From positions 1 through 52,126 of the forward strand of contig CAADGM010000009.1 of the NCBI GenBank assembly GCA_900696535.1: a stretch of 52,126 nt of DNA. Reading direction: 5' to 3'. Of the stretch, positions 8,801 to 17,623 are shown in pieces (the first letter of the stretch is position 1; each line of letters begins with the position of its first letter). The translations under genes and the position numbers were made by a program. The notes under the pieces were generated by a model. That model worked only from the letters and a program-made list of their open reading frames with translations, was not told the DNA's origin and did not search any database. The stretch is from an uncultured Planctomycetota bacterium (GTDB taxonomy: Bacteria > Planctomycetota > Phycisphaerae > UBA1845 > Fen-1342).

Positions 8801-9332
8801 CGCGTTGTGGCAGGGAAGACGGGTGCGCGGCGTCGGCGTGCTCCAGGCACCGCTGTACCCGGATACCGAGCGGCTGCGCGCTGACTACGTGGTCGAGAGC
8901 GAGCCCGGCGAGCAACTGCTGCACCTGTATCGTCCGCGCGGGCTCCTGCACGCCGATCACGCCCGGCTGCTCGACCCCAGTCTCGATGTCGGCCGGTCAG
9001 CGGTCGCGCCCTTCAAGCTCAACAAGGACCGCAGCTTCGCGAAGAACGAGGGCGACGTGCTCTCTAATGCTGACTGGGTCGAGACGCTCGACCTCGCGCA
9101 CGCCACGCTCGCCCAGGCCGCCGAGGGACTGGCCACCGGCCGCGCCGAAGTGGCCCCGCTGGCGACCGGCTCGCCGCGCAGCCGCACGCTCGCCTGCCAG
9201 AACTGCGAGTTTGCCCGCGTGTGCCGCTTCGACCGTGCGTACAACGTACCGCGCGCGGCCGAACTGCACCTGCCCACCCGCAGCAACCGCACTCCCGCCG
9301 CGCACGCCCCGCCACCCGGAGGGACACAATGA
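5880..9332 (+). CDS. addB: ATP-dependent nuclease subunit AddB (Fe-S cluster type)
   Basis: The 1150-residue protein begins with a Walker A motif (GRAGTGKTRACLD). Its C-terminal half carries the RecB-like nuclease with MLYDYKSSAGG as the metal-binding core. Four cysteines are placed as in AddB iron-sulfur proteins: one in QIETFIQCPFKHLAQY and three in ACQNCEFARVCRFD near the end. AddB pairs with AddA to process double-strand breaks and recognise the Chi-like signal. ATG 5880 overlaps no other gene. The stop codon overlaps the addA start (ATGA), so the subunits are translationally coupled. Confidence 0.92.
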   Translation: MPVQFILGRAGTGKTRACLDAVLAELAAGEDGPQLVLLVPEQASFQMERALATRAPRGGYTRAAVLSFSRLASRVFELTGGPPEMLVPRTRRLLLGQLVRERADSLSVLRPAAHVRGLYDELNRVIDALLREAVSPEQLRAAAEQVADGRSRRKVEEIAELYGAYVVRLGPQRIDAAARLALLRARLAGADWLRGAHVWVDGFAGFTGQEFETLVALAEIAAQMHVALLLDPDSPAVRDPLVAPDPLSLFSKPERTYQHLVARLAARGVTVLPPRVLETPGPRFVAAPAIARLESGLSRRLGVSDGPAPDAGADLPSTEAVRVLECPTQRAELTAAARWIRATVANSGGRLRFRDFAVIARDLTPLVELVEEIFADFEIPCFIDRRRPLRSHPLCRLAAALLDAAVSDCETDAMVRLLRTRLLPIPRDASERLENLAVQHVIRGAALWRCENWPLSDTTETPACRDERRWLLAGLDALLALASGSPATGAAFADAMRTALERLGLADTLQAWIDEARQAHRWEAAELHRLAWEALCGALEDVHAALGAASLPLSDWAATLTGALADATVGLAPPTLDQVLVSSIERSRHPDIRHAWLIGFNAGLFPALPGDDRLLGTEEREALVAAGLPALAPRREEAVTERLLAYIALTRPSESLTISFAQSTADGEHLEPSPLLADVLALLPGAQVQRLDDAPPPTSLRELAAAMLDARRDPRQAALARRCDALVDSLRAAGRELAPLDRLLRGLRYTNTVPPLGFVGRGPVAWRGSPSQIETFIQCPFKHLAQYRLRLDAWRRPRPLRWDLGAEAHDVLAAVTRRVIDAGGDPRALSDEAWLGHLAAVLAERRAAEPAGLRTRRPELAAARESLEGFLREVVKVQAERLRRGSFTPWLVEHAFDSAVEGGLPDLALTLADGRRAALRGRIDRVDVCVSPDSPGEALAMLYDYKSSAGGPAHSEYLLDARLQLVAYLLAIEGALWQGRRVRGVGVLQAPLYPDTERLRADYVVESEPGEQLLHLYRPRGLLHADHARLLDPSLDVGRSAVAPFKLNKDRSFAKNEGDVLSNADWVETLDLAHATLAQAAEGLATGRAEVAPLATGSPRSRTLACQNCEFARVCRFDRAYNVPRAAELHLPTRSNRTPAAHAPPPGGTQ

Positions 9333-12300
9333 ACCTCACGGCCAGCCAGCGCCGCGCGGTCGAACACCGGGGCAGCAGCCTCCTGGTCGCGGCCTCCGCC
9401 GGCTCGGGCAAGACGGAGGTGCTCGCGCAGCGCTGCGTGTCGCTGCTCATCGACACGCGTCAGCCGTGTGACGCCGACCGCCTGCTCGTGGTGACATTCA
9501 CGCGCGCGGCCGCTGCCGAGCTGCGCGTGCGGATCGCGCGGCGGCTGGCGGAACTGCTCGCCACGACCCGGGATTCGGCGCTGCGGCGGCTGATTCGCCG
9601 GCAGGAGCTGCGGCTCGACGCGGCCGAGATTGGCACGATCGACGCCTGGTGTGGCCGGCTGGTGCGCGACCAGTTCGAGCGGCTCGGCGTCGACCCGGAT
9701 TACGAGATTCTCGGTGAGCAGGACGCGCACGTGCTCCGCGTCGGCGTGCTCGATGAACTGCTCGACGACATCTATCGCGGCGGGCACGCGCTGTCCGAAC
9801 CCGTGCGCGCCTGGCGTCGTCGGACCGCGCGCCCGGACGATGAGTTCCTGCGCCAGCTTACGATGGCCCTGAACCGCTACCGCGAGCACCTCGTCAACCC
9901 GGCCGCGTGGTTCGAGGCGCAGCGCGACCCACGGCGACGTGTGCCCGCGGAGGCGGTGCTCGCAACGGCGCTGCGTCGCGAGTGCGCGCTCCAGCAGGCC
10001 GCCGTCGCCGCCATGCTTGGGCAGGCGGAGGCCGCTTCCGCGGCGGCGCTGCGCGGCTATGCCGACGCGCTGCGCGACTGGTGCACGAGACTGGAGCATG
10101 GCGCTGCGTTGACCGGCGTGGTCGCGGAGATTGCCGCCTTCCAGTTGGTGGCGCCGGCGCAGCGCGGCGGGCGCACGACTGCCCGACGCGGGGGCGGCCA
10201 ACCGAAGCGCGCGGCGGCGGCCGATGAGAGCGCGCCGACGCTGCTTGAGCGCGTGGCCAGCGAGTGGCTGCATGGGCGTTTGCAGGAGGCGTGGACCCCG
10301 GACGATGTGGACGCGCTCCTGGGCGATTCGGAGCGACTTGCGCTGCTGGTGGACACGCTGCTGGACGTGGAGGCCGAGTACGAGGCACGGCTCGGTGCCT
10401 GGAAGCGCGAGCGCGCTCGCTACGAGTTCGGTGACGTACAGCGGATGGCGCTCGACGTGCTTGGCACGCCGGCCGATGGCCAGCAGCGCGCGCCGACCGA
10501 GCACGCGCACCGGCTCCGAGCCCGCTACGAGCACGTACTCGTCGACGAGTGCCAGGACACCAGCCCGATCCAGCTCGAACTACTCCGCCTGGTCACACGC
10601 GCCGAGCCCGGCCGCACGAACGGCTTCTTCGTCGGAGACATCAAGCAGAGCATCTACGGCTTCCGCGAGGCCGAGCCGCGCCTCTTCGCCCGGCTGCTGG
10701 CCGACTACGAGGCCGGCCGGCAGGAGGGCACGGCGGCTTACCTGGCCGACAACTTCCGCAGCCACGCCGGCGTCCTGGCTCCGCTCAACGCCATCTTCGC
10801 GCGGCTGTTCGATGCGCAGCTTGGCGGCACGGCGTTCGGCGAAGGTGAGCGGCTGGTCGCCCGCCGCACCGAGATCGCAAATCCATCGCTCGACGGTGCG
10901 CCGCGGATCGAGCTGCTGCTGCTCGAGCGACCTGCCAACGGTGCTCCGAAGGCAAGCCCCGCCGACGCGCTGCCGCCGACAGATGTCGAGTGTGAGGCGC
11001 AGCTCGTCGCCGACCGAATCCGTGCGCTCCTCGCCGGCCCCGTCGAGATCCCCCGCCGCGTGGGTGGCGACGGCGTCGAGCTGCGACCGCTCCGGCCGGC
11101 CGACATCGCGATCCTGCTGCGCGTCGCCCAAGAGAAGGCCGGGCAGGTCGCTCGCGTCCTGCGCGGCAACGGTCTGCGCTGCGTCGCGGGCGGACGCGAA
11201 ATGCTTCTCGACTCGATCGACGTGAGTGACGTGATCGGCGTGCTCGAGTTGCTCGGCAATCGTCGCCAGGACGTCGCCCTCGCGGCGTATCTGCGCGGGC
11301 CGCTCGTGGAGCTCGAACCGGCGGACCTCGTGCGAATCCGCTCGGCTTGTCCGCAGGGCGACTTCCTTGACGCGGTGGAGGGATACGCCGACTCGCCGGA
11401 CGCGGAGCCTGCGCTGGCCGCGCGCGTGCGGTCGGCTTGCGCGCAGCTCGACCGCTGGGCGCGTCAGGCGCGCGAGGCGCCCCTCTCCGCCCTGGTGCGT
11501 GCGATCCTGCGCGACGGCGAGCTGGTGCTGCGCGCGCAGGGGCTTCGGGGCGGGCCGCAGCGCGTGGCCCTCCTCCGCGCGGTTCAGCGGCTCGCGGCCC
11601 AGTTTGACGCCGGCGGCCAGGACGCCGCCGATTTCGTCGCCTGGCTCGAGTCCCTGGCCGACTGCGAGACGGACCCGGGCGCGCCGGCCCCGGCGGACGA
11701 GGACGCCGTGCGGATCTTGACCGTTCACGCGGCCAAGGGTCTGGAGTTTCCGGTTGTCTTCGTGCTCGACTGTGGCCGCCCCCTCGGCAATCGCGGCACG
11801 CCTCCGCTGCACGTCGACGAGGAGCTGGGCATCGGCCTGAGATTCCTGGACTACCCCGCGCGGCGGAAGCTGGTCTCGGCGGCGCACCACGTGGCCGGCC
11901 AGCGCATCCGCTCCCGCGAGCAGGAGGAGGAGCTGCGCTTGCTCTACGTCGCGGCCACGCGCGCGCGTGAGCAGCTTTACCTGGTGGGCACGTCCGAAGC
12001 CGGTGCTTGGAACGAGGCGATTGATCGCTACGCGAATGCCGGTCCGCAGGCGCCGACGCTCCTGGAGCGACTCACGGCCAACGCGTGGCTCGAATGGCTC
12101 CTGCCCGCGATTGCGGCGGCGCGCCTGCATGAGGCGCGTGGCTTGCCGCTGCCCGCGGTGCGCGTGACGACTCAGTCCGCCGCCGACGTTAAGCTGGCCG
12201 AGCCGGCCGGCAAGCCCGACTCGGTGCCGGTGGAGCTCCCCGAGTGGTCAGACCGGGACCAGGCATGGGTCGATGCCGCCCGGACTATCATCGCAGCTCC

Positions 12301-13051
12301 GCCCGACCTCGCGCTGGCGTGCCTGCCGGCCGTGCTCTCGGTCAGCGCGGCCAAGCGCGCGATGGAGCCGCAGCAGGACGAGGTCGAGGATCGTCCGGCG
12401 ACGCTGGCCGCGCCCGGGGTGCCGCTGCGACTGCCGCGGTGGCGAGCGGAGCCTGCCCCGACCGCGGGCACCGACTACGGCACGGCCTTCCATCGCTTCA
12501 TGCAGTTTGCTGATCTGCGCCGCATCGCGACGCTCGACGACGTCACCGACCAGTTGGCAGCGCTTCGGCAGCGCGGGCGGCTGTCGACGGACGAGTGCGC
12601 GTTGCTCGACCCCGCTGACGTGGCGTGGCTGGGATCCAGCGAGGTCGGCAGGCTGCTTGCCACGTACAACCCTGACGTCCGCCGCGAGGTTCCCTTCGTC
12701 TTCGCGCTACCGGTGCCGCGCCACGGCGAGCGGCTGGTGCTGCGCGGCGTGATCGACGCACTGGCAGGCACACCGTCGGGGCTCGTCATCGTCGACTACA
12801 AGACCGACCGCGTAGAAACCGAGGCGGAGCTTGCCCAGCGCATCGCCGGCTACACCATTCAGGTGCAGCTCTATGCCCGCGCGATGGGTGCCATCCTCGA
12901 TCGACCAGTCGCCGAGGCGCGGCTGGCGTTCGTGCGGCTGCGGCGGCTGGTGCCGGTGGCCTGCTCGCCGGCCGACGTAGAGCGCGCGGCGGAGCGGGCG
13001 ATCGCCTCGGTTCTGTCACTTTCGGGCGACGCGCCGGCTGGCGGGCCGTAG
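9329..13051 (+). CDS. addA: ATP-dependent helicase/nuclease subunit AddA
   Basis: The 1240-residue UvrD/RecB-type helicase-nuclease shows Walker A AASAGSGKTEVLAQR, VVTFTRAAAAELRVRI (motif Ia), LVDECQDTSPIQ (motif II), GDIKQSIYGFREAEP (motif III), LTVHAAKGLEFPVVF (motif V) and LLYVAATRAREQLYL (motif VI). The C-terminal nuclease has YGTAFHRFMQF and LVIVDYKTDRV. It unwinds 3'-5' and cuts during recombinational repair of double-strand breaks. ATG 9329 has GGAGGGACACA upstream and overlaps the addB stop by 4 bases, which sets the start. The open frame upstream is only antisense/out-of-frame addB. gpsA follows 59 bases later. Confidence 0.94.
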   Translation: MNLTASQRRAVEHRGSSLLVAASAGSGKTEVLAQRCVSLLIDTRQPCDADRLLVVTFTRAAAAELRVRIARRLAELLATTRDSALRRLIRRQELRLDAAEIGTIDAWCGRLVRDQFERLGVDPDYEILGEQDAHVLRVGVLDELLDDIYRGGHALSEPVRAWRRRTARPDDEFLRQLTMALNRYREHLVNPAAWFEAQRDPRRRVPAEAVLATALRRECALQQAAVAAMLGQAEAASAAALRGYADALRDWCTRLEHGAALTGVVAEIAAFQLVAPAQRGGRTTARRGGGQPKRAAAADESAPTLLERVASEWLHGRLQEAWTPDDVDALLGDSERLALLVDTLLDVEAEYEARLGAWKRERARYEFGDVQRMALDVLGTPADGQQRAPTEHAHRLRARYEHVLVDECQDTSPIQLELLRLVTRAEPGRTNGFFVGDIKQSIYGFREAEPRLFARLLADYEAGRQEGTAAYLADNFRSHAGVLAPLNAIFARLFDAQLGGTAFGEGERLVARRTEIANPSLDGAPRIELLLLERPANGAPKASPADALPPTDVECEAQLVADRIRALLAGPVEIPRRVGGDGVELRPLRPADIAILLRVAQEKAGQVARVLRGNGLRCVAGGREMLLDSIDVSDVIGVLELLGNRRQDVALAAYLRGPLVELEPADLVRIRSACPQGDFLDAVEGYADSPDAEPALAARVRSACAQLDRWARQAREAPLSALVRAILRDGELVLRAQGLRGGPQRVALLRAVQRLAAQFDAGGQDAADFVAWLESLADCETDPGAPAPADEDAVRILTVHAAKGLEFPVVFVLDCGRPLGNRGTPPLHVDEELGIGLRFLDYPARRKLVSAAHHVAGQRIRSREQEEELRLLYVAATRAREQLYLVGTSEAGAWNEAIDRYANAGPQAPTLLERLTANAWLEWLLPAIAAARLHEARGLPLPAVRVTTQSAADVKLAEPAGKPDSVPVELPEWSDRDQAWVDAARTIIAAPPDLALACLPAVLSVSAAKRAMEPQQDEVEDRPATLAAPGVPLRLPRWRAEPAPTAGTDYGTAFHRFMQFADLRRIATLDDVTDQLAALRQRGRLSTDECALLDPADVAWLGSSEVGRLLATYNPDVRREVPFVFALPVPRHGERLVLRGVIDALAGTPSGLVIVDYKTDRVETEAELAQRIAGYTIQVQLYARAMGAILDRPVAEARLAFVRLRRLVPVACSPADVERAAERAIASVLSLSGDAPAGGP

Positions 13052-13110
13052 AATCCGCCATCGCTGCCGAAGGCTCGCACCCGCCGCGGGCTCATGGAGA
13101 TTGTCACGTC

Positions 13111-14112
13111 ATGATCGAGAAAGCAGCCATCGTCGGGATCGGCGCGATGGGTACGGTGATGGCCCAGATCCTCGCCGAGCACGGCGCGAACGTGGCGATG
13201 CTCGCTCGGCCGGAGGAGCCCGTCAGCGAGGTGTTCGTTCAGCGCGAGAATCGGCGCTACCTGCCGGGCACGACGCTCTCCGAGCGCATCACGCCGACGA
13301 ACAGCGCCGAAGCCGCGCTGCGCGGGGCGGACCTGGTCGTCTCCGCAGTCCCGTGTCAGTACCTGCGCTCGGCCTGGGTTCACTGTGCGTCGCACACACC
13401 GCCCGGCGTCGCGATCGCCTCGGTGACCAAGGGCATCGAGATCGGCACGACCCTGCGGCCCAGCCAGGTCATCGCGGCCTGCGCGCCTGGCCACCCGATT
13501 GCGGTGCTCAGCGGCCCGAACATCGCCGCCGAACTGGTCCGCTGCCTGCCGGCGACCGCGGTGGTCGCGTGTCAGGACGACGCGGTCGCTGGGCGCGTAC
13601 AGCAGGCGCTGTCCACACAATGGCTGCGGCTGTACACGAGTGGGGACGTGATTGGCGTGGAGCTGTCGGGGGCGGTGAAGAACGTCATCGCCCTCGCGGC
13701 CGGCATCCTCGATGGTCTGAAGGCCGGCGACAACGCGAAGGCTGCCTTGCTCACCCGCGGCCTGGTCGAGATCACGCGCCTGGGCGTCGCGCTGGGGGCC
13801 CGGCCGGAGACGTTCAGCGGGTTGGCCGGCATCGGCGACCTCATCACAACCAGCGTCTCGCCTCACGGACGCAACCGCTGTGCGGGCGAGCGGATCGGCC
13901 GCGGGGCCCGGGCCGATCAGCTTGTTCAGGAAAGCCGCGGCGTCATCGAGGGGATCCCGACCACGCGCGCGGTCCTGGAGCTGGCCCGCCGCCACGGCAT
14001 CGAGATGCCGATCACGCAGGCGGTCTACGACGTGGTCTTCGAGAACAAGTCGCCTACGCTGGCTATTTCGGAGCTGATGAGCCGGCCGCTGAAGTCCGAG
14101 GCCCGGTCGTAG
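13111..14112 (+). CDS. gpsA: Glycerol-3-phosphate dehydrogenase (NAD(P)+)
   Basis: The 333-residue protein has an N-terminal Rossmann motif (VGIGAMGTVMAQILAEHG), the family block VLSGPNIAAELVR, the catalytic lysine in LSGAVKNVIALAAG, and GLAGIGDLITTSVSPHGRN. It makes sn-glycerol-3-phosphate from dihydroxyacetone phosphate, the backbone for phospholipids. Its length matches the family. It lies 59 bases after addA on the same strand and may be co-transcribed, though the pathways are unrelated. Confidence 0.94.
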   Translation: MIEKAAIVGIGAMGTVMAQILAEHGANVAMLARPEEPVSEVFVQRENRRYLPGTTLSERITPTNSAEAALRGADLVVSAVPCQYLRSAWVHCASHTPPGVAIASVTKGIEIGTTLRPSQVIAACAPGHPIAVLSGPNIAAELVRCLPATAVVACQDDAVAGRVQQALSTQWLRLYTSGDVIGVELSGAVKNVIALAAGILDGLKAGDNAKAALLTRGLVEITRLGVALGARPETFSGLAGIGDLITTSVSPHGRNRCAGERIGRGARADQLVQESRGVIEGIPTTRAVLELARRHGIEMPITQAVYDVVFENKSPTLAISELMSRPLKSEARS

Positions 14113-14149
14113 TGTGCTGCCTCGCCAGTACGCCGACTTCGCGGGCACG

Positions 14150-14247
14150 GTGGGGCGGGCCTGCGTGCACGTGATTCCTCAGGCAGGGTGGGGCGGGCCT
14201 CCGTGCCCGCCGGCAGGCAAGGCGGCGGGCAGGGACGCCTACCCCAC
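14150..14247. repeat. Cluster of three GTGGGGCGGGC-type repeat units
   Basis: Two direct copies, GTGGGGCGGGCCTGCGTGC (14150-14168) and GTGGGGCGGGCCTCCGTGC (14188-14206), are followed by an inverted copy whose complement reads GTGGGGTAGGCGTCCCTGCC (14228-14247). The direct and inverted units can pair into a long hairpin. Two more copies occur at 32221-32267. All lie between genes, as expected of a dispersed intergenic repeat. No coding function is seen. Confidence 0.75.
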
Positions 14248-14289
14248 TGCGCGCGAGCGCGATGCGACCCGGCGCGCAGTCAGGTTTCG

Positions 14290-14319
14290 TTGACACCCGC
14301 CGCGCGCGTCCGTTAGGCT
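14290..14319 (+). promoter_or_regulatory. Predicted promoter for the histidine kinase gene
   Basis: A consensus TTGACA (14290-14295) is followed after 18 bases by TAGGCT (14314-14319). The -35 is perfect and the -10 is weak. A start near 14326 would leave a short leader before the kinase gene. Confidence 0.4.
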
Positions 14320-14351
14320 CCATCCGTGGCCGCCATTGATTCGCGGCGGCC

Positions 14352-15263
14352 GTGTCGACCGGTGATCGCGTCTCCTGGCGAGCCTGGCGCATGACCCAGT
14401 CCGCAGCCCGAGCGGCGCTTCCGGCGGGGGAGGACGGGGTCTTGTCTGCACGCGAGCCGCTGCCTCCCGCTCGACCCCCCGACGCACTCCCTCCCGCGGA
14501 CGGATCGCTGCACGCGGCGTACGAAGCCTTGCAGCGCGAGCTCATCAGTTGCCAGCGGCTGGCGCTGCTCGGCAGCCTCTCGGCGATGGCGGCGCACGAG
14601 TTCAACAACCTCATGACGCCCATCGTCGCCCGGGCCGAGGCCGCGCTGACCAGCGGCGACGACCTCCCGTTCATGCGCAAGGCGCTGGAGCGCACGCTCA
14701 CGCAAGCACAGCGCGCGGTAGCGCTGAGCCGCAGGCTGCTGGACCTGGCGCATGATCGGCCGCTGCCGGTCGAGCCATGCCCGGTTGAGCCTGTGGTGCG
14801 CGAGGCGCTGGAGTCGGCCGCGCGCCCGCTCGAGAAGGACAACATTCCGGTCCGCGTCGAGGTTCCGCCGGAGCTGGTCGTCATGGCCCGGGCCGACCTG
14901 CTATGTCAGGTGCTTCTGAACCTCGTGCTCAATGCGCGCGAGGCGATGAAGCCCGCCGGCCGCGGAACGCTCGCCATCGCGGCACGACCCGACGGCGCGG
15001 ATGTGCTGATCGAGGTCCGCGACTCGGGCACGGGTATCCCACAGGAATTGATCGACCGCGTGTTCAACCCGTTCCTGTCCGCGTCGCCGACCGATCGCCC
15101 CAACGACTGGCAGCAGGTCGGGCTGGGGCTGAGCGTCTGCCGGATGATCGCGGCGCGGCACGACGCCCGGCTGAGTGTGCGGGCCAATCCCGAGGGCGGC
15201 TGCACGTTCACGCTTCGCTGGCCGAGCGCGACGGCGGGGGCGGCTCGTCCGTCCGACGTCTGA
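14352..15263 (+). CDS. Orphan sensor histidine kinase without a sensor domain
   Basis: The 303-residue protein has a variable N-terminus of about 65 residues, a dimerisation/phospho-acceptor helix (LGSLSAMAAHEFNNLMTPI, with the H box His), then an HATPase_c domain: N box LLNLVLNAREAM, G1 EVRDSGTGIP, F box NPFLSA and G2 VGLGLSVCRMIAARH. No membrane segment, PAS or GAF domain is seen, so it is probably cytosolic and senses through a partner. No response regulator is next to it. GTG 14352 is used; ATG 14391 is equally possible as neither has a clear ribosome binding site. Its last 56 bases overlap the end of the opposite-strand gene. Confidence 0.85.
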   Translation: MSTGDRVSWRAWRMTQSAARAALPAGEDGVLSAREPLPPARPPDALPPADGSLHAAYEALQRELISCQRLALLGSLSAMAAHEFNNLMTPIVARAEAALTSGDDLPFMRKALERTLTQAQRAVALSRRLLDLAHDRPLPVEPCPVEPVVREALESAARPLEKDNIPVRVEVPPELVVMARADLLCQVLLNLVLNAREAMKPAGRGTLAIAARPDGADVLIEVRDSGTGIPQELIDRVFNPFLSASPTDRPNDWQQVGLGLSVCRMIAARHDARLSVRANPEGGCTFTLRWPSATAGAARPSDV

Positions 15264-17508
15264 GCCACCCGGCCAACCCGATCGCGATGACGCCGAACCC
15301 CACTGCCGCGGATACGGCGCTTCCGGTCGTCAGCCCCGGGGGCCAGTAGTCAGCCTCGATGACGGCGGGTTCGCTCGAGGGCACGCGGACCGCAATGAGT
15401 GGGCCGACTGTCTCGATCGGCGCCGGCTCACGGTTGACCCGGGCACGCCATCCAGGCAGCGACAAGAGCGAGACAATGACGCGGGATGAAGGCTCGTCGC
15501 CACGCTGTCCGCGCCGACGCTCCAGCTCCGCCACGCCGCGCGGCCACGGATCGACCTCGACCCGCACCGCTCGCGACGAAACCCACTCGAATCGGACCGC
15601 ACCCGGATGGTCCGCGCTCTCGAACGCGGCCAGTCCGGCGGCGTCCGGACAGCGGTACAGCCGCCACCCGCGCGGCGTCGTTCGCACCAGATCCGCGCCG
15701 GTCGGCGCGGGCAGGCCGGGGTCGCACAGCAGCACCCAGCCGACGTTGGCGAGCCGCATCCACTTGCTGCGGTCAAGCAGGGTGGCGGCCTGCTCGGCCT
15801 CGCCCCAGGGCTTGAAGCCGAACGCCCGGTCAAACGGCCTCGGTTGTAACGGCCCGTAGTCCGTTAAGGACGGAATCCGCTGAAGCACGTTCGTGTTGGC
15901 GACGAGCTTCTCGACCGGGTCGGTGTACTCGCCGGGCAGCCCGCGTTCGCGGCGCGTAACAACCCAGAGACGCTGACCAGATTGCCGCACGTCATCGAGC
16001 CACGCGGCGTCGACCGGCGCGCGCAGCGCGTCGGCACTTCTCACGCCGGCCGGCACATCGATCGTCCACCCAATGATCGCCAGGTCCGCGACCGTTGCGG
16101 CTGCAACCGTCCAGCGGCGCCAGTCGTCGAACCACGGCCGCGAGACCACTTGCAGCACGACCAGCGCGCCCACCGCCACGATGAGCGGTACCCACACGGC
16201 CGAACTCCACGGACGCAGCGCGAAGAGTGCCTCGGCGCGCAGCGACGCCGGCAGCAACGGCGAACTCAGCAGGACCAGCCCAAGCGGTACGGCGACGAGG
16301 ATCGCCGCGGTCCGCAGCGGCCGGTGGGACCAGCGCTGTGCCGCGAGGCGGAGCCGCGCCGCCGCTGGCGACAGCTCAGGGCCCAGGTCATGCAGGGCGC
16401 GGGCAGCGAGCACGGCTGCCGCCAGGTGCACCAGGAGCAGCGCTCGCGCCGGAACCCGGAAGAGCGACGCTCCCGGCACCCAGTAAAGCAGCGGACAGAT
16501 CGGGCCGAATTGCCCCAGCGCCAGCAGCAGAGCGAACAACCCGAGCAGCACCCACGCCCGAAGCTGCGGATCGGCCCGCCAGCCGCAGCGGAGCACGAGG
16601 GCCGCGAGCACGAGTGGCAGCAACCCGACGTAGGCGAATTGCTCAACCTGGTGCGACGGTCCCCACCAGGGCTGGTCGAAGAAGTTCGGCGTGCGCTGGC
16701 CGAGCAGCATGGGCATCACGAGAGTCAGCGCTGCTGCGGGGTTCCAACTGTTCTCGACGAAGTCGACGAACGTCCGCTCGCCGCGCGTGCACTCCATCGT
16801 GTAGAGGAGCGTCGGCACAAGCTGTACCGCGAAGAGGCCGCCCGCGAGCATCCAGGCCAGCAGCCACCGCGCGATCGCCGCCGGCGAGCGGCCGGCCGCG
16901 AGGAAGACGAGCGAGCCCATCGCGGTGAGCGCGGCGATCTGAACGTGCCCGGCCAGGCATTGCATCGCCGCTGGCAGCGCGGCCAGGGCCAGCCGGCGGC
17001 CATCGCGCCAGGTGCCTGCGTTGGCGTAACGGGCGAGTCGCCAGAAGACCCAGGGCGTCCAGGCGGCGGCGTGGTGCATGGCCAGGTGGGCGCGGTGGGC
17101 CAGCATAAATCCGCAGAACGCGAACGCGATGCCGCCCAGCATGGCCGCGTCCCGCCGTAGGCCGCCAGCGCGCAGCAGCCGGTAGGCCCCGAGGATCGCA
17201 AGGCTGTAGTGCGCCCAGAGTGACGCCGGGTAGGCGAATTCGGTCGGAAGGACGGCGAAGATCCACGTGGGCGGGTAGAAGAGCGCGGTCTGCGGGTCGG
17301 CCAGGTACGGTCGCCCCAGTCCGGTCCAGGGCTGCCACAGCGGAAGCTCGCCCTGCGCGACGAACGCGTGCAGCAGCCAGCGCATCGGGTAGTAGTACAG
17401 GATGTCGTCTTCCCCAGCCCCCAGCCCGCCCAGCCGCCACGCCGGCGCCAGGACCAGTCCGGGCAGGAGAACGACAGCCACGCCGATCGCGACTCGCACT
17501 CTGTTCAT
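15208..17508 (-). CDS. YfhO-like multi-pass membrane protein
   Basis: The 766-residue protein has an N-terminal hydrophobic helix, a loop DDILYYYPMRWLLHAFVAQG, about a dozen further membrane helices to residue ~520, a soluble region of some 200 residues and a final membrane helix (AAVGFGVIAIGLAGWL) before a charged tail. This layout, with PLWQPWTGLGRPYLADPQ early on, fits the YfhO / GT-C glycosyltransferase-like superfamily that acts on lipid-linked sugars. Substrate is unknown. ATG 17508 is the first Met of the hydrophobic N-terminus; the longer frame upstream is antisense to the NUDIX gene. Its 3' end overlaps the histidine kinase end by 56 bases, tail to tail. Confidence 0.75.
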   Translation of the reverse strand: MNRVRVAIGVAVVLLPGLVLAPAWRLGGLGAGEDDILYYYPMRWLLHAFVAQGELPLWQPWTGLGRPYLADPQTALFYPPTWIFAVLPTEFAYPASLWAHYSLAILGAYRLLRAGGLRRDAAMLGGIAFAFCGFMLAHRAHLAMHHAAAWTPWVFWRLARYANAGTWRDGRRLALAALPAAMQCLAGHVQIAALTAMGSLVFLAAGRSPAAIARWLLAWMLAGGLFAVQLVPTLLYTMECTRGERTFVDFVENSWNPAAALTLVMPMLLGQRTPNFFDQPWWGPSHQVEQFAYVGLLPLVLAALVLRCGWRADPQLRAWVLLGLFALLLALGQFGPICPLLYWVPGASLFRVPARALLLVHLAAAVLAARALHDLGPELSPAAARLRLAAQRWSHRPLRTAAILVAVPLGLVLLSSPLLPASLRAEALFALRPWSSAVWVPLIVAVGALVVLQVVSRPWFDDWRRWTVAAATVADLAIIGWTIDVPAGVRSADALRAPVDAAWLDDVRQSGQRLWVVTRRERGLPGEYTDPVEKLVANTNVLQRIPSLTDYGPLQPRPFDRAFGFKPWGEAEQAATLLDRSKWMRLANVGWVLLCDPGLPAPTGADLVRTTPRGWRLYRCPDAAGLAAFESADHPGAVRFEWVSSRAVRVEVDPWPRGVAELERRRGQRGDEPSSRVIVSLLSLPGWRARVNREPAPIETVGPLIAVRVPSSEPAVIEADYWPPGLTTGSAVSAAVGFGVIAIGLAGWLRRRTDEPPPPSRSASEA

Positions 17509-17623
17509 CTCCGCCCATGATCGGCGAACGGGGCCGGCGTGCAACCGCGGCGTCGGGCGCAGCCGTCGTCGAGTAGGATGGTGCTGACGAGTTCCGGCCG
17601 CACGCGCCGGGCGAGGAGCGTCG

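Noticed and set aside
8957..14148. Several long minus-strand open frames opposite addB, addA and gpsA
   Set aside because: All lie opposite well-supported genes and show no motif; typical of GC-rich third-position bias.
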